64,000 bases of DNA from Cognataquiflexum aquatile. Lineage in GTDB: Bacteria > Bacteroidota > Bacteroidia > Cytophagales > Cyclobacteriaceae. The position numbers and the translations under genes are program-made. The notes beneath the pieces are model-generated. The model was not told where the DNA came from. It was given only the letters and a program-made list of their open reading frames with translations, and did no database searches. Below are positions 18,941 to 27,491 of this stretch, piece after piece. Positions within the stretch are counted from its first letter, which is position 1. Every line of letters begins with the position of its first letter. The stretch spans positions 496,001 through 560,000 of the forward strand of contig NZ_QMIK01000003.1 in the NCBI RefSeq assembly GCF_003316845.1. Direction: 5' to 3'.

Positions 18941-19864
18941 CTATTTAGCCCCCGCAAGCAGATACAATACCGCCATCCTGATTGCGACTCCATTTTCAAC
19001 CTGCTGGAGGATGATAGAATGTTCGCCATCTGCAGCGTCCGAATTCAGTTCCACTCCTCTGTTGATAGGGCCCGGGTGCATGACCACGATTTTTTTATCA
19101 AGCTTGTCAAGCATCTTTTTGTTGATGCCAAAATAAAGCGAATACTCTCTCAGGGAAGGGAAATATTTGATCTGTTGTCTTTCAAGTTGGATGCGGAGGA
19201 CGTTTGCTACATCGCACCATTCAAGTGCCTTTTGGACATCATATTCCACTTTGACTCCGAGACTGTCGATGTGTTTTGGAAGTAGGGTAATCGGTCCGCA
19301 AACCATGACTTCGGCACCGAGTTTTTGCAGACAGAAAATATTTGAAAGTGCTACCCTTGAGTGGAGGATATCTCCGATGATGGCAACTTTTTTTCCTGCC
19401 ACATCTCCAAGTTTTTCTCTGATTGAAAAAGCATCTAAAAGTGCCTGGGTAGGATGTTCATGTGTCCCATCTCCTGCATTGACTACATTGGCTTGGATGT
19501 TTTTGGCAAGAAAGTGCGGTGCACCAGGACTTGCATGTCTCATCACGACCATGTCCACTTTCATCGAAAGGATATTATTGACCGTATCGATGAGGGTTTC
19601 TCCTTTTTTGACAGAACTGTTGGAAGAAGAAAAATTGATCACATCGGCAGAAAGCCTTTTTTCGGCTAGTTCAAAAGACAATCTGGTACGGGTAGAATTT
19701 TCAAAAAATATATTCGCAATGGTGATGTCTCTCAGTGAGGGGACTTTTTTGATTGGGCGGTTGAGGACTTCTTTGAAGTTGTCCGCAGTCTCAAAAATCA
19801 GTTGGATATCATCTGCGGTGATGTCTTTGATGCCTAATAAGTGTCTGGTGCTGAGTTGTGACAT
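18941..19864 (-). CDS. pyrB: Aspartate carbamoyltransferase catalytic subunit
   Basis: 307 residues, standard for the catalytic chain. The carbamoyl-phosphate site ENSTRTRLSFELAEKRL (55-71), HEHPTQALLDAFSI and the C-terminal VMHPGPINRGVEL are intact. It makes N-carbamoyl-aspartate in pyrimidine synthesis, using the carbamoyl phosphate to which CarA contributes. No regulatory pyrI is adjacent. It lies seven bases downstream of pyrR in one transcript. Confidence 0.97.
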   Translation of the reverse strand: MSQLSTRHLLGIKDITADDIQLIFETADNFKEVLNRPIKKVPSLRDITIANIFFENSTRTRLSFELAEKRLSADVINFSSSNSSVKKGETLIDTVNNILSMKVDMVVMRHASPGAPHFLAKNIQANVVNAGDGTHEHPTQALLDAFSIREKLGDVAGKKVAIIGDILHSRVALSNIFCLQKLGAEVMVCGPITLLPKHIDSLGVKVEYDVQKALEWCDVANVLRIQLERQQIKYFPSLREYSLYFGINKKMLDKLDKKIVVMHPGPINRGVELNSDAADGEHSIILQQVENGVAIRMAVLYLLAGAK

Positions 19865-19871
19865 GTGTTGT

Positions 19872-20414
19872 TTATGCTTTTTCTGTTATCCAAATGGCAT
19901 CTTTTTCAAAGCCTTTTTCCGCCCACTCTACGGAGACATATTGGCTTTCAAGGGTATTGACTTTCACGCCGCAATAATCCGGCATAATAGGATAATCTCT
20001 GGTGTATTTTCGGTCGATCAAGATCATCAGTTCCACTTTTTGTGGCCTGCCAAATGCTATCATGGCATCCAAAGCGGCCCTGACAGAGCGCCCCTTGTAC
20101 AGGACATCATCTATCAGCACAACTTTTTTACCCTCGATCAGAAAATCAATTTTGGTTTCGTTTGCTTTAAGGGGAAAATCCCTTCTTCTGAAATCATCCC
20201 GGTGAAATGTCGCATCTAAATATCCAAAAGGCACTTTTACCCCTGCGATTTCTTCCAATAACCTGACAATCTTATCCAAAACTATCGGTCCACGGGGCTG
20301 TAAGCCTAAAAGTACGGTGTTGTCAAAAGTATCGTGGTTTTCAATCAACTGATGGCAGAACCGTTTGAGGATGATGGCGATCTGCTGTTGGTCCAGAACA
20401 AGTCTTTTTTGCAT
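19872..20414 (-). CDS. pyrR: Bifunctional pyr regulator / uracil phosphoribosyltransferase PyrR
   Basis: 180 residues. The PRPP-binding loop VVLIDDVLYKGRSVRAALDA (98-117), GLQPRGPIVLDKIVRL and MILIDRKYTRDYPIMPDYCG mark PyrR. In Gram-positives PyrR binds pyr mRNA and controls attenuation; in Bacteroidota RNA binding is less well established. It precedes pyrB by seven bases. I see no obvious attenuator hairpin in the leader. Confidence 0.95.
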   Translation of the reverse strand: MQKRLVLDQQQIAIILKRFCHQLIENHDTFDNTVLLGLQPRGPIVLDKIVRLLEEIAGVKVPFGYLDATFHRDDFRRRDFPLKANETKIDFLIEGKKVVLIDDVLYKGRSVRAALDAMIAFGRPQKVELMILIDRKYTRDYPIMPDYCGVKVNTLESQYVSVEWAEKGFEKDAIWITEKA

Positions 20415-20430
20415 GGCTTTGCTTTGGGAG

Positions 20431-20438
20431 CAAATATA
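20431..20438 (-). promoter_or_regulatory. Putative -7 element for pyrR-pyrB
   Basis: On the minus strand TATATTTG (TAnnTTTG) lies 16 bases upstream of the pyrR ATG. A -33 TTG is not evident at the right distance. Confidence 0.45.
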
Positions 20439-20540
20439 AAAAGTTTCAAGGTGTTTGGGTTGAAAAATTTGAAAATTGAGGATTTTGATTGTCCGCTTCT
20501 TTGCTAATTGCTAAAAATATAGATTAAAGCTGCGGACAAT

Positions 20541-20682
20541 CAGTCCATAGTCGACAGACCATAGCCACTACAATTGTACTTCACTCCGAGTTTTTAATTG
20601 GTTAGTGTAAAAACTTTCACAAGTTGGGAATTTTTGGATTCCGAAGGATGGAGACTGCCCACTGAAAACTGCCCACTGATTC
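20541..20682. repeat. Two islands of short dispersed repeats upstream of pyrR
   Basis: Positions 20541-20566 carry CAGTCCATAG and ACAGACCATAG-type units, like those at 9299-9331. Positions 20652-20682 carry two ACTGCCCACTGA-type units. Neither is coding. Such low-complexity CTGCCCACTG/GTCCATAG stretches recur between genes in this window. Confidence 0.55.
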
Positions 20683-20691
20683 CTCCGAATC

Positions 20692-22341
20692 TCATTTCTT
20701 GTCCAAATCCTCATCCTCCTCAGGCACATACAGGTCTCCGTCTACCTTGATTCTGGTCAGAAAAAAGACCTCTTTGATCTCCTCCTTATTTTCAGCATTC
20801 ATAAACCGGATTTTCTGCTTCCCGGTCAATAAAAAGTAATTGTCGATCCAATGGGTAAGGGAAAGACTGCCTTCCTGTGTTTCTCTCAACCTTTCGTTTT
20901 CATCCATCAATTCAATTTCGAAAGACTGGTTTTGAAAAATCACTTCACCATTTTTGATATAACTCATGTACATCTGGTTGCCGTCCAAGTACATGTAGTG
21001 GATTTTTTCCCCATCAAAACTTACCTCACCATATTTGCCGGGCACATTGACAGTTTTATTGAGAAGGTCTAGGGCATTGTCCCAAATTACTTCTCCTGCT
21101 CGGTTTAAATACAGGAAATAAGAGGATACAAATTCATATTCACCTTCCTCCTGCCAAGAATAGGAGTTTCCATACCTCGAACCCGGAAAACTGTTTGGAT
21201 ACCGGCCCTCCCCGTAACCTATCTGATCCATCATTAGTCTGTTGGCACTATACCGGTAAGCTTCATTGGCATAAACTCCGTCTCTTGGGATATAGCGCGG
21301 ATTTGTAGCCAAAAAATGATCACTGTATACCAAATATCCCTCATCCAAAGTAATGACTTCCCGGGCCGAAAAAACCGGTTTGATGGATGGTGTTTTTCCT
21401 TTGGCAAAATATTTTTCGAGTTCCTGAAGCTTTTTTTCCTTTTGTTTTTCTTTCATATAATTGAAGAAATTGGGGAAATTTTCTAATGTCAGGTATTTTA
21501 TATTATATTCTCCAAATTCATTGACATCGGCAAGGTAGATTCCCTGATAAGATTCTCTTTTTCTGCTTCCAAAAGTACCGATGATGGATTGTTGGTAATT
21601 TTGAATCGGAGTGAGCATACCTTCTACGAGTTCGAGGTCTTGGTCTTTGAGTTTATCGATGACCACTTCACGGATTTTATTGCCATTGTCATCAAAAGTC
21701 ATCAGGGAAATCTGCTTCATTTTGTATTTATCCCTCCTGCTGACCAATAAATCCAAGACACCAAATTCGCTTTCTTTTTTCAGTTGGAGGATTTTGGTGT
21801 CTTTGAAATAAACACCCTGTACCGTGATGAGATTATTGTCTGCAATATCATAAATCTGAACGATGGGCCTGACGTCAACCGTGCCCATGAAAATCGCACT
21901 TCTGTTGAGAACAAAAAACTCCTGAAGTTCCATGGCATAGATATTTTCAAGAGGGATTTCTTTTGCGACCTCGCTTTTTAGGTCTATTTCTATGAGGTAC
22001 CTGTCCGAAGTCGCCACTGTACCTTTTTGCATCAGGATGTAAAGAAAATCTCCCTCCAGGTCATACCCTGTCAAATCAAATCCATCCCTGATTCTGATTT
22101 CCTTGAAGCTATCCGATTTGAGATTGAAGTCAGTCAAAAAATATTGGAGATTGGATTTCAGGTTCAATCCCTTTTCAGGTTGGATGCGAAATGCAATCAA
22201 CCCACCTTGTCTTGGTATGACAATGAAATTTTTTTCATTAAAACTGGTCGGAACCTCAAACCTGTCCACATACATCAATTGTGGAAAAGCTGAAAAAACC
22301 AGCGTTAGTGTAAAGAGCAATGTCAAAATGAGTTTTTTCAT
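20692..22341 (-). CDS. Exported protein of unknown function
   Basis: 549 residues with a clear signal peptide (MKKLILTLLFTLTLVFSAFP, cleaved near FPQ). The mature part is rich in beta-strand and aromatic patterns with phrases such as GYDLEGDFLYILMQKG and DEGYLVYSDHFLATNPRYIP, and an acidic C-terminus. I recognise no family or catalytic motif; a beta-propeller-like surface or periplasmic protein is a guess. Its start overlaps the stop of the upstream EVE gene by four bases, so the two are coupled in one operon. Confidence 0.8.
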   Translation of the reverse strand: MKKLILTLLFTLTLVFSAFPQLMYVDRFEVPTSFNEKNFIVIPRQGGLIAFRIQPEKGLNLKSNLQYFLTDFNLKSDSFKEIRIRDGFDLTGYDLEGDFLYILMQKGTVATSDRYLIEIDLKSEVAKEIPLENIYAMELQEFFVLNRSAIFMGTVDVRPIVQIYDIADNNLITVQGVYFKDTKILQLKKESEFGVLDLLVSRRDKYKMKQISLMTFDDNGNKIREVVIDKLKDQDLELVEGMLTPIQNYQQSIIGTFGSRKRESYQGIYLADVNEFGEYNIKYLTLENFPNFFNYMKEKQKEKKLQELEKYFAKGKTPSIKPVFSAREVITLDEGYLVYSDHFLATNPRYIPRDGVYANEAYRYSANRLMMDQIGYGEGRYPNSFPGSRYGNSYSWQEEGEYEFVSSYFLYLNRAGEVIWDNALDLLNKTVNVPGKYGEVSFDGEKIHYMYLDGNQMYMSYIKNGEVIFQNQSFEIELMDENERLRETQEGSLSLTHWIDNYFLLTGKQKIRFMNAENKEEIKEVFFLTRIKVDGDLYVPEEDEDLDKK

Positions 22342-22745
22342 GAACCAAGTTTAATGATATGGTCAAATTGGGATTTTTCTACCGGCATGGTTGAAAGCCT
22401 CGATTGCTTGACCAAATGTAAAGTCGCCAATAAATCGTCTGCCTTTATTTGATCTAATGTTACGGGTTTTTTCAATTTTTGATGTGGTTTTATTTTCACA
22501 GCCACCCAGCCTTTGTCCTCGCCGTTTTCCAGATCAGGAAATGCTTCTTCTGATACCTTGGCCACCCCGACAATTTCTTTGTTTTTGCCGCTGTGGTAAA
22601 AGAGTACCAAATCACCGGTTTTCATTTCTCTCAAAAAATTGCGCGCTTGGTAGTTGCGGATTCCATCCCAAATATCTTCTCCTTTGGAGAAAAGGTCCTC
22701 CCATCCATATTCACTCGGTTCTGATTTGACTAGCCAGTAATTCAT
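22338..22745 (-). CDS. EVE domain-containing protein
   Basis: 135 residues from the ATG giving MNYWLVKSEPSEYGWEDL, the classic EVE/thymocyte-nuclear-protein-1 start; the frame is open 19 codons further upstream but without similarity. Other EVE features are WDGIRNYQARNFLREMKTGD, LVLFYHSGKNKEIVG and VAVKIKPHQKLKKPVTL. EVE folds resemble PUA/YTH domains and are thought to bind modified nucleobases in RNA or DNA. The stop overlaps the following exported-protein gene. Confidence 0.93.
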   Translation of the reverse strand: MNYWLVKSEPSEYGWEDLFSKGEDIWDGIRNYQARNFLREMKTGDLVLFYHSGKNKEIVGVAKVSEEAFPDLENGEDKGWVAVKIKPHQKLKKPVTLDQIKADDLLATLHLVKQSRLSTMPVEKSQFDHIIKLGS

Positions 22746-22815
22746 ATTTGGGTTCAGTTTTACATGTGTCAAGTTAAGGCTTAACATTTTATTTTGAAAC
22801 AATTATTGATGACAT

Positions 22816-24555
22816 TTGTCTATCTCAGGAACAAACATTTTCAAGATTTTGGACCAAAAATCAATCCTTCGCCTTCTCAAACGCAGCATCCAACTCATGG
22901 AACTGCATGATAAAAACTCTTTTAAGATCAGAAACTACCAATCTGCGCTCAACAACATTGACAGGAATGACATCACAGTCACAGATAAGTCTGTGGAGCA
23001 ATTACAGGCAGATGCAGGTATGGGCAAAAGTATTGCTGAATTTGTTTTTTCTCTGGCGACCACCGGAATGCATCCCTATTTGGAGGAACTTTTGTCAAAA
23101 ACACCTTCTGGGATTTTGGAAATTTTGGAGATCAAAGGTCTTGGTCCAAAGAAAGTGAAAGCGCTTTGGGAAGACTTGAACATCACTTCTACCCACGAAT
23201 TGCTTGAAGCCTGTCAAGCCGGTCAGGTGGCAAAGGCAAAAGGATTTGGAGAAAAAACGCAGGAAAGCATCCTGGCTTCACTTGAGTTTAGGGAAGCCAA
23301 TCAAGGGAAATGGCTTTATGCGGATATAGAAGGTATAATGGGTGACTTTGGCACAAAAATCAAAGGACTTACAGGAGTTAAGGAAGTTGTGACAGTGGGG
23401 GAATTTGCACGGAAAGCGGAAATAATTGAAAGGGTAGAATGGCTTGTCGCCACCGAAGACCACGCCGATACGGTTGCCAGGCTTTCCGGTTTGGATAATC
23501 TTGAACATAGTAAAAAATCCTCAAGTCCTTTCAGATGGAGTGGGAAAATGACCGAGCCTGAAATTAACCTGATCATTCATTTTGCGAAGCCATCGCACTT
23601 TGTGGAAGAAAAAATAGTGAGGACAGGTACCAAATCCCACTTGTTGTACCCAATAGAGGGAGAAAAAACAATGATAGAAGTACTTCGGGAAAATACCCCG
23701 ATTGCTTCCGAGTTGGCGTTTTTCGAAAAAGCAGGATTGCCATGGATTCCCGAGGAACTGCGGGAAGGTTATCTGGAATTTGATCTGGCCAAGGCCGAAA
23801 AAATCCCTCAATTACTTGAAGACAAGGATCTGAAAGGGATTTTGCACAACCACTCTACTTACAGCGACGGCAAGCACACTTTGCGGCAAATGGCCGAATA
23901 TTGCAAGGAATTGGGCTATGAATACTTGGGTATCTCTGACCACAGCCGCACGGCCTTCTATGCAGGAGGTTTGGAGATCGAAAAAGTGCAGAAGCAACAC
24001 CAAGAGATCGATCAGTTGAACAAGGAGTTGGCGCCCTTCCGGATCTTCAAAGGAATTGAGAGTGATATCCTCACCGATGGCAGTTTGGATTATCCTGAGG
24101 AGGTTTTGGTAAGTTTTGACTTTATTGTTTCCTCCATCCACTCCAACTTGGGAATGGACAGAAAAAAAGCAACTACGAGATTGATCAATGCGATCATGAA
24201 TCCATTCACGACCATATTGGGCCATCCTACCGGAAGGCTATTGTTGAGAAGGGAAGGCTATCCGATTGACCATAAAGCGGTCATTGATGCCTGCGCAATC
24301 CACAACGTCGTCATCGAAATCAATGCAAATCCCTGGCGCCTGGACTTGGATTGGAGATGGGTAAACTACGCCATGGACAAAGGGGTGAAGCTTTCCATCA
24401 ATCCTGATGCCCACGAAATGGAAGGCTATGCGGATATGAAGTACGGTGTGATCGCGGGTAGAAAAGGAGGATTGACCAAAGACATGACCTTCAATGCCAT
24501 GTCAGCCGATGAAATCGGGAAATATTTTCAGGACAGAAAAAGTAAAATCAAATAA
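22816..24555 (+). CDS. polX: DNA polymerase X family protein with PHP phosphoesterase domain
   Basis: Up to 579 residues. The N-terminal helix-hairpin-helix and polymerase-X region (KNSFKIRNYQSALNNID, LEILEIKGLGPKKVKALWED) leads to a degenerate palm. The C-terminal PHP domain carries HNHSTYSDGKHTLRQMAEYC, ISDHSRTAFYAGGL, SSIHSNLGMD and SINPDAHEMEGYADMKYG, which bind metal and give 3'-5' exonuclease or AP-processing activity in base-excision repair. The start is a TTG: 22816 is the furthest possible, while the TTG at 22849 (DQKSILRLLKR) fits family N-termini as well; no suitable ATG exists upstream of residue 28. Confidence 0.92.
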   Translation: MSISGTNIFKILDQKSILRLLKRSIQLMELHDKNSFKIRNYQSALNNIDRNDITVTDKSVEQLQADAGMGKSIAEFVFSLATTGMHPYLEELLSKTPSGILEILEIKGLGPKKVKALWEDLNITSTHELLEACQAGQVAKAKGFGEKTQESILASLEFREANQGKWLYADIEGIMGDFGTKIKGLTGVKEVVTVGEFARKAEIIERVEWLVATEDHADTVARLSGLDNLEHSKKSSSPFRWSGKMTEPEINLIIHFAKPSHFVEEKIVRTGTKSHLLYPIEGEKTMIEVLRENTPIASELAFFEKAGLPWIPEELREGYLEFDLAKAEKIPQLLEDKDLKGILHNHSTYSDGKHTLRQMAEYCKELGYEYLGISDHSRTAFYAGGLEIEKVQKQHQEIDQLNKELAPFRIFKGIESDILTDGSLDYPEEVLVSFDFIVSSIHSNLGMDRKKATTRLINAIMNPFTTILGHPTGRLLLRREGYPIDHKAVIDACAIHNVVIEINANPWRLDLDWRWVNYAMDKGVKLSINPDAHEMEGYADMKYGVIAGRKGGLTKDMTFNAMSADEIGKYFQDRKSKIK

Positions 24556-24567
24556 AAGATAAGAAGG

Positions 24568-24855
24568 ATGAAGTGGTTTGATAAAGATGAGAATCTGCTC
24601 TTGCAGCGTTCTTTTATTTTTGGGTTGACTGGCATAGCACTTTGCTTGGTCCCGCTTTTTAATGGGTACTTTCAGTTTTTGAATGCTCCGATGGGACCGC
24701 TCAATGGGGTGGGATTGTTGTTGCAGTTTTTTGGGTTGAGTATCGCCATCATGGTCTTGCGAAAAAGAAAAATCTCCGAACAGGCCAAGGACAAAGCCAA
24801 AAAAATGATCTTGGTGTTGGGAGTAGCTTTGGTGTTCTTTTTTATGGTGATTTAG
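24568..24855 (+). CDS. Small integral membrane protein, unknown
   Basis: 95 residues. After a polar start (MKWFDKDENLLLQRS) there are about three hydrophobic segments (FIFGLTGIALCLVPLF, NGVGLLLQFFGLSIAIMVL, MILVLGVALVFFFMVI) with a basic cytoplasmic-type loop between the last two. No family is recognised. It begins 12 bases after polX and may be co-transcribed. Confidence 0.72.
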   Translation: MKWFDKDENLLLQRSFIFGLTGIALCLVPLFNGYFQFLNAPMGPLNGVGLLLQFFGLSIAIMVLRKRKISEQAKDKAKKMILVLGVALVFFFMVI

Positions 24856-24865
24856 TTGGTCAAAT

Positions 24866-24892
24866 AGTCCATGGTCCAAAGTCCACGGCAGT
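24866..24892. repeat. Short dispersed GTCCATGG/GTCCACGG repeat
   Basis: ATAGTCCATGGTCCAAAGTC followed by CACGGCAG is another member of the small intergenic repeat family seen at 9299-9331 and 20541-20566. Confidence 0.5.
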
Positions 24893-24963
24893 TCTTTTGA
24901 AAGTATTTGATTTATTGGGTCTAAAAAATAATGTTAACTGACTTGATCGAAAACTGATAATCA

Positions 24964-25617
24964 ATGAAATTTTTGAAAAGCCAATTATTCTTATTGGGAG
25001 TCATGATTTTGTTTTTTTCATGTAATGAAAAAGAATTCTCCTGGCAGCAAGGTGATATCCTGTTTCAAGACGGGGATTGTGGAGATTTCTGTGAAGCCAT
25101 CCGGAAAGTAACTGAGGGATATCAGGGCATTGAGTTTTCGCACAATGGCTTGCTGATGCAGGAAAATGGCGAGTGGTTTGTACTTGAGGCGATCGGAAAA
25201 GGAGTAAGCAAAACACCCTTGGAGGAATTCCTCAACAGGCATCTCGATGAAAGTGGAAAGCCAAAAGTTATGGTCGGCAGGCTAAAACCGGAATACCAAC
25301 ATTTGATTTCGACAGCCATTTTGGAAGCCCAAAAGCACCTTGACAAACCGTATGATTCGGCTTTTGATTTTGAAAATGAGGCGTATTACTGTTCTGAATT
25401 GATCCACTTTGCCTTCAAAGCCGCAAACGGAGGTTCGGATCTTTTCCACCCCAAACCCATGACCTACAAAGACCCTGATACAGGGGGTTTGTTTCCGATT
25501 TGGGAAACCTATTTTCTAGAATTAGGGATCCCAATTCCCGAAGGAAAACCTGGTTTGAATCCAGGCGGAATGTCCTTGGAACCTATTTTGGAGATGATGG
25601 AAATTTACCGGAATTGA
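24964..25617 (+). CDS. YiiX/YebB-like NlpC/P60-family cysteine hydrolase, lipoprotein
   Basis: 217 residues. The signal peptide ends in a lipobox (MILFFSCNEKE). The mature protein starts with WQQGDILFQDGDCG, has the catalytic histidine context FSHNGLLMQENGEW and the catalytic cysteine in EAYYCSELIHFAFKAA, the circularly permuted NlpC/P60 arrangement of the YiiX family. Members hydrolyse amide or ester bonds of murein-related or lipid substrates; the true substrate is unknown. It is monocistronic by appearance. Confidence 0.87.
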   Translation: MKFLKSQLFLLGVMILFFSCNEKEFSWQQGDILFQDGDCGDFCEAIRKVTEGYQGIEFSHNGLLMQENGEWFVLEAIGKGVSKTPLEEFLNRHLDESGKPKVMVGRLKPEYQHLISTAILEAQKHLDKPYDSAFDFENEAYYCSELIHFAFKAANGGSDLFHPKPMTYKDPDTGGLFPIWETYFLELGIPIPEGKPGLNPGGMSLEPILEMMEIYRN

Positions 25618-25658
25618 TTTATTTTTAATCTCATTATTCTATTCAAACTTTCAAAGCC

Positions 25659-26078
25659 ATGACTGAACTGCTCAATAAACTCAATTTCAAACCTGGTATG
25701 AAAATCTTTGTGGCCAATTTCCCTGAGGAGTTTATCTCTGTTGTGGAGGATTGGGTGGAAAAAGAAGTTGTCATCGTTGAAACTCCCCAAGAGGCTAATT
25801 TTTTCTTACTTTTCGTCCAAACTGAGAATGAAATCTCTGCTAATTTGGAGGCCGTCAAAAATTTCGTTCAGAAAGATGAGGTGCTTTGGATGGCATATCC
25901 CAAGGGAAGTTCAAAGAAATATAAAGCATCGATTAACAGAGATTCAGGTTGGGAATCTCTGGGACAGCATGGTTTTGAGGGAGTACGTCAGGTAGCACTT
26001 GACGAAAATTGGTCTGCGCTGCGCTTCCGAAAAGTGGAATTTATCAAGGTGATGGTTAGAAAGAATAGATTGACTTGA
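25659..26078 (+). CDS. DUF3052-like small protein
   Basis: 139 residues, cytoplasmic (no signal or membrane segment). It resembles DUF3052 proteins: KLNFKPGMKIFVANFPEEF near the start, LWMAYPKGSSKKYKASINRD in the middle and VALDENWSALRFRKVEF near the end. The biochemical function of this family is not known. It starts 41 bases after the YiiX-like gene. Confidence 0.75.
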   Translation: MTELLNKLNFKPGMKIFVANFPEEFISVVEDWVEKEVVIVETPQEANFFLLFVQTENEISANLEAVKNFVQKDEVLWMAYPKGSSKKYKASINRDSGWESLGQHGFEGVRQVALDENWSALRFRKVEFIKVMVRKNRLT

Positions 26079-26110
26079 GTGGTCACGATGGGTTCAAGTT
26101 GAGAGGTTTT

Positions 26111-27487
26111 TCACTTCCTCGCCACCTCCAGCGCCTTGGTAGTTGTATAATACTTCACAATCATGTTGGGAACTTCCCAATCGGGCATTTTTCCTGATTC
26201 ATAATATTCTAAAAACTTCTCCGTGACCTGTCCAAAATGAGCTTCATGCCCGATATGGTAGCTCTCAGGAATGACAATCAGGTATTCACCGTTTTCTTGT
26301 TTTTGAAGTCCAAGCCCGGGGTATTTGACTTGAAGAGTTGAGGCTATTGCATTTTCGAGTTCTTGGTCTTGACCTTCCAACAGTGCCACATACAAAGTCG
26401 GTTTGAAATTTTCCTCTTTTCCCTGCCTGATAATGAGGTTTGCTTTGGTTCCGCGCATCATGCTGTAATGCGTATCTCCGGCACCTTCCGGCGCCTCAAA
26501 ATTCCAGATGACGCTGACTTTGGCATGCTTTCCTTTAAGTGTGTAATTCATCTCTCCATTGCAAAAGACTTCAAGATTTCCATTTTTCAGGTTCTTTTGC
26601 AAAAATTCCGGAAACGCGGTTTTGCCTGTGACTTTGCTGAATTCATCCAAAGTCAGAGAAGTGGGCCATCTCTTGGCAGTCAACATCTGCACATCGATGG
26701 TGTCCAAGATGACCTCTGGAAAAGCTTCCCATTGGATCAGATCCACCAAGTGTGTTGTCACATCGACAATCCCTTCCCCTTCTTTGGTCACATCAAAAAA
26801 CCAATCGGGACGCACCAAAGGATTTCCGGAAACGTACTTGAAAAAGTGGTGGACGCTTTCTTTGGTAATTGCAGGATTTTCTAAGCTACCGTTTTCCAAT
26901 TCTCCAAAAACAGCTGGCAACATAGAAAGCTCCCGCTGAAGTAAGGAAGCGATCTCAAACCGCTCGGTCATGATGTCATACAGGAGGAGATTTTTTTCTG
27001 AAGCTGCTTCAAATGCACTCACCAATTTCTGAAAACCTTCCTGATTGATGACGAGAGGCTTGTCAGCATAGACATGAATTCCATTGGCAATGGCAGCGCT
27101 GATGTAGTTGATTTTTTGGTCATTCTTTCCGGCCACGACCATCACATTGCCGGGCTTTTTGGAAATCATTTTTGCCAAATAATCATCCCCTTTTTCCACT
27201 TCTATGTTCCATGCTGTCGGGGATTCCTCGCGAGAGTTGTAGCCTGCGATCCTCTTGATATAGTCATCCAATTCTGCCCCTTCAGGTGCAAAGACATACA
27301 CAGTCGAATCAACCTGAGGGTACATGGTCTTGTGGATGAGCCCTGCATGGAAATGCCCCGGGTCAAGACTCATGATCGTTACTTTGCCTTTATCCGAAAG
27401 TTCCATTTTTTCATTATTTGGAGCACTGCAGTATTGGAAGAAAATCAAAAAAGCCAAGAATGGAATAGTGAGAAAACGCTTTTTCAT
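26111..27487 (-). CDS. Gfo/Idh/MocA-like oxidoreductase lipoprotein with C-terminal oxidoreductase domain
   Basis: 458 residues from the ATG at 27487, chosen because a longer frame would overlap the upstream gene and the signal peptide starts here (MKKRFLTIPFLAFLIFFQYC, lipobox YCSAPN). The Rossmann part includes VMVVAGKNDQKINYISAAIA and IHVYADKPLVINQEGFQKLV, the EKP-like motif of Gfo/Idh/MocA enzymes being DKP. It is probably membrane-anchored in the periplasm and oxidises or reduces a sugar-like compound. It follows the next Gfo/Idh gene by four bases, in one operon with the PmoA-like gene. Confidence 0.87.
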   Translation of the reverse strand: MKKRFLTIPFLAFLIFFQYCSAPNNEKMELSDKGKVTIMSLDPGHFHAGLIHKTMYPQVDSTVYVFAPEGAELDDYIKRIAGYNSREESPTAWNIEVEKGDDYLAKMISKKPGNVMVVAGKNDQKINYISAAIANGIHVYADKPLVINQEGFQKLVSAFEAASEKNLLLYDIMTERFEIASLLQRELSMLPAVFGELENGSLENPAITKESVHHFFKYVSGNPLVRPDWFFDVTKEGEGIVDVTTHLVDLIQWEAFPEVILDTIDVQMLTAKRWPTSLTLDEFSKVTGKTAFPEFLQKNLKNGNLEVFCNGEMNYTLKGKHAKVSVIWNFEAPEGAGDTHYSMMRGTKANLIIRQGKEENFKPTLYVALLEGQDQELENAIASTLQVKYPGLGLQKQENGEYLIVIPESYHIGHEAHFGQVTEKFLEYYESGKMPDWEVPNMIVKYYTTTKALEVARK

Positions 27488-27491
27488 CTGA

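Noticed and set aside
19167-20219. 350-codon open frame on the + strand opposite pyrB and pyrR
   Set aside because: It lies wholly antisense to two well-identified genes and has no recognisable domain or sensible composition; it is a shadow frame.
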